Position numbers and translations under genes: made by a program. From JBBTUF01 sp038063855 (GTDB lineage: Bacteria; Patescibacteriota; Minisyncoccia; Ryanbacterales; GWA2-47-10b), in NCBI GenBank assembly GCA_038063855.1, contig JBBTUF010000031.1, forward strand, positions 1 to 23,071: a DNA stretch of 23,071 nucleotides, given 5' to 3'. The notes beneath the pieces are model-generated. The model was not told the DNA's origin. It saw nothing but the letters and a program-made list of their open reading frames with translations, and made no database searches. Shown piece by piece: positions 21,256 through 23,071 of the stretch. Position 1 is the first letter of the stretch; each line of letters starts with the position of its first letter.

Positions 21256-23071
21256 GTGGCAAAAGGTAAAAACAAAGATTACATTCTAGCTTCAGAAGCA
21301 GCGAAAGATACTCCATATAGTGCGGAGTATTTGAGTTTGCTGTGCCGTAAAGGCAAAATTGAGTCAAAAAAACTCGGACGTAATTGGTATACTACTAAAG
21401 ACGCAGTTCGCAAATATCTTTCAAAGCAAGTAGCTGAACGAAGCTCGAAAAAAGATATTCTTGGCGTGTATGCTCAGAACATGTTCTCTGGTGCTGAGGC
21501 TCGTTTTGCTGATTTTGTAGAACCCGATATTCAAGCTCCAACAGAAGTAAATTTAGTTGTACCAAAACCTCCGAGAGTAAAATTTGAAAGTGACGCAGAT
21601 GTTTCTGAGGGCTTTCAAGAAGATCTTGATGTAAAAAGCGATACTCTTTTTGAAAAGTTTATAAATCGATTTATATCGTTTCTCGATATCTCCATCGAAT
21701 CGCATCTCGGGTTCTTTCATCGTACGTGGAGAAGAATAAAAAAGGATACAAAGACGATCGTAAAAGATAAAAAATATTTTACACTACTTGTAATCGGCAT
21801 AATATTATTTACGTTATTGCCAGTCCGAAGCATTTTGAGTTCCACTGATGATTTTATATTTAATGCATACCAAAAAATTCGCGATTCAGAAACGCTCATG
21901 GGTCATCGAGCTGGTACGCACGCAAATGAAGTGCTTTTAATTGATAAAGAAGGCAAAATTATTATTAGCGGCTCGATAGAAACTGATGGCGATATCTCAG
22001 CGCAGGGAAATGTCGATACACAAATGCAACTCCGATCATATATAAAAGATGGAATTGCTCCAATTGTTGTGAAATCACTAACAAAAGTTGAAAATTTAAA
22101 TACTGATTATCTTGATGGTCTTTCATCAGAACAAATAACTCTTGCGTTTGTAACAAAAAATGGCAATGTAACATATGACGATGTTTTCCTTGAGGGGAGG
22201 GTTGAGGTTGGCAAAACGCTGATTGTTAAAGGCGCAACTCATTTACTTGACGCTTTGCGTGTGGACGGTGAATTGAGCGTTCTTGGTGATGCATTTTTCT
22301 CTAAAAATATTATAGTTTCTGGTAATGCAGATGTTAAAAATTTGTTCGCCAAAGATTTAATTATTGGACGCGTGATGCAGGGTGAACAGATTCTTGGTAC
22401 GAAGGAAATTTCTGCTCCACTCATTCGCGCTACAGAAAATTTGCGCACTCAAAACCTATTGGTTGACGGGCAAAGCGTGTTTCAGGGCATGACGATGCAT
22501 AATGCTGGGTTAAATGCAAAATTTGGCGAGTTTAGTGAAGTGCTGGAAGTTGGTGGAGATTTTGGAGCATATGGAAAAAATATATATCTCGGGAAACCAG
22601 GCAGTATCATCACCGCAAAGGGTGATGTTTTTACATTAAACGGTGCGGCAGTGTGTACGACATCGAATGGTAAATGTCCAACTGGCGCAGACAACAGCGG
22701 TTGGGTAGATGATGGCTCGGTAGTGCGTTTAACAACTTCAACTGATTTTGTTGGGATAGGAACTACTACTCCAGGAAGAGAACTCTCGATTGTGGGTCAA
22801 TATTTAGTGACGGGAACTTCGACAATCGGCAATCTGATCAGTGTACAAGGCACTGGCACGAGTACTTTTGCAGGTCGTGTGGAGATAGCAGGAAGAATTC
22901 TTGCTGAAAACGGTCAACGTGTATGCACAAGTGCGAATGGAATTTGCGCTAGCGCTTCGATGATTGCTGGTAATAATATCGATATCTCTGGCACGACTAT
23001 AAGCGTACAAAATACTCTCTATTCAATGGGTGACATCTTTGCGACCACAACTGGCGCATCAGTGTATGCAA
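21256..23071 (+). CDS. Membrane protein with cytoplasmic helix-turn-helix and extracellular fibre-like region (3' end beyond window)
   Basis: Open from GTG 21256 to the window end (605 codons, no stop). Residues 8-55 (YILASEAAKDTPYSAEYLSLLCRKGKIES…NWYTTKDAVRKYL) form a MerR/excisionase-like winged HTH. A charged linker leads to one transmembrane helix (about 174-190, YFTLLVIGIILFTLLPV). The outside part first has beta-helix-like repeats rich in V-x-G-x-x-x-V (about 215-420; DGELSVLGDAFFSKNIIVSG, similar to bactofilin-type polymer domains), then tail-fibre-like units (VGIGTTTPGRELSIVG, TSTFAGRVEIAGRI) with paired cysteines (VCTTSNGKC, VCTSANGIC). Such endings often carry a peptidase_S74 chaperone; none is in view. 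It may link surface contact to gene control or be an adhesin. The GTG start is set by the -10 box. Confidence 0.75.
   Translation, partial: MAKGKNKDYILASEAAKDTPYSAEYLSLLCRKGKIESKKLGRNWYTTKDAVRKYLSKQVAERSSKKDILGVYAQNMFSGAEARFADFVEPDIQAPTEVNLVVPKPPRVKFESDADVSEGFQEDLDVKSDTLFEKFINRFISFLDISIESHLGFFHRTWRRIKKDTKTIVKDKKYFTLLVIGIILFTLLPVRSILSSTDDFIFNAYQKIRDSETLMGHRAGTHANEVLLIDKEGKIIISGSIETDGDISAQGNVDTQMQLRSYIKDGIAPIVVKSLTKVENLNTDYLDGLSSEQITLAFVTKNGNVTYDDVFLEGRVEVGKTLIVKGATHLLDALRVDGELSVLGDAFFSKNIIVSGNADVKNLFAKDLIIGRVMQGEQILGTKEISAPLIRATENLRTQNLLVDGQSVFQGMTMHNAGLNAKFGEFSEVLEVGGDFGAYGKNIYLGKPGSIITAKGDVFTLNGAAVCTTSNGKCPTGADNSGWVDDGSVVRLTTSTDFVGIGTTTPGRELSIVGQYLVTGTSTIGNLISVQGTGTSTFAGRVEIAGRILAENGQRVCTSANGICASASMIAGNNIDISGTTISVQNTLYSMGDIFATTTGASVYA

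Noticed and set aside
1..23071. CRISPR array, insertion sequence, prophage or tRNA/rRNA gene
   Set aside because: No regularly spaced short repeats, no transposase or integrase frame, no terminal inverted repeats, and no tRNA T-loop or rRNA signature was found by reading both strands; short or unusual tRNAs could still be missed by eye.

Overview
The window (about 40% G+C by eye, standard genetic code with TGA as stop, very short intergenic gaps, many start/stop overlaps) looks like a chromosomal segment of a Candidate Phyla Radiation / Patescibacteria bacterium, probably a Parcubacteria-type lineage. The reasons are a tandem set of SipW-dependent TasA-like surface proteins, a membrane protein with an intracellular helix-turn-helix and a large fibre-like outside, shortened or degenerate versions of universal enzymes (PriA, signal peptidase I), and many secreted proteins with no cytoplasmic metabolism in view. 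The taxon is inferred; no rRNA or tRNA gene was seen.

Layout. 1-4618 (+) is the end of a surface-polysaccharide operon: the tail of a probable glycosyltransferase, two GT-C type membrane glycosyltransferases, and a membrane-anchored glycosidase-like protein. A convergent gene (4625-6373, -) encodes a secreted PIG-L/LmbE-type deacetylase whose C-terminal domain is duplicated as an exact 372-bp direct repeat. 6374-6939 has no protein gene but holds a promoter, a strikingly structured RNA (about 6619-6840) with a probable pseudoknot, and an intrinsic terminator.

6940-12389 (+) is a TasA/SipW-like fibre locus: three paralogous secreted proteins with a common N-terminal shaft and unrelated C-terminal tips, an ER-type (Ser-His) signal peptidase, and a fourth divergent, acidic-tailed member, closed by a perfect terminator hairpin. 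A small basic protein gene on the opposite strand shares that terminator. Then come a CopZ-like metal-binding protein (-), a sugar-nucleotidyltransferase (+), and a second envelope operon, 13871-16532 (+): secreted helical protein, small membrane protein, DMT-family transporter, secreted glycosidase-like protein. A 170-aa orphan follows.

17083-20427 (-) is a priA-def-fmt housekeeping cluster; the PriA has lost its ATPase motifs. Divergent from it is a signal peptidase I homologue lacking both catalytic residues (20494-21006). The window ends inside a GTG-started gene (21256 onward) for an HTH-transmembrane-fibre protein with a 9+3+9 inverted repeat over its -10 box.

A recurring signal is a -10 box 5-7 nt before the start codon, with no room for a Shine-Dalgarno, in front of at least seven genes. 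Leaderless mRNAs therefore appear common here, while operon-internal genes more often have SD sequences. This pattern was used to choose several starts (PriA, Def, the HMA protein, the nucleotidyltransferase).
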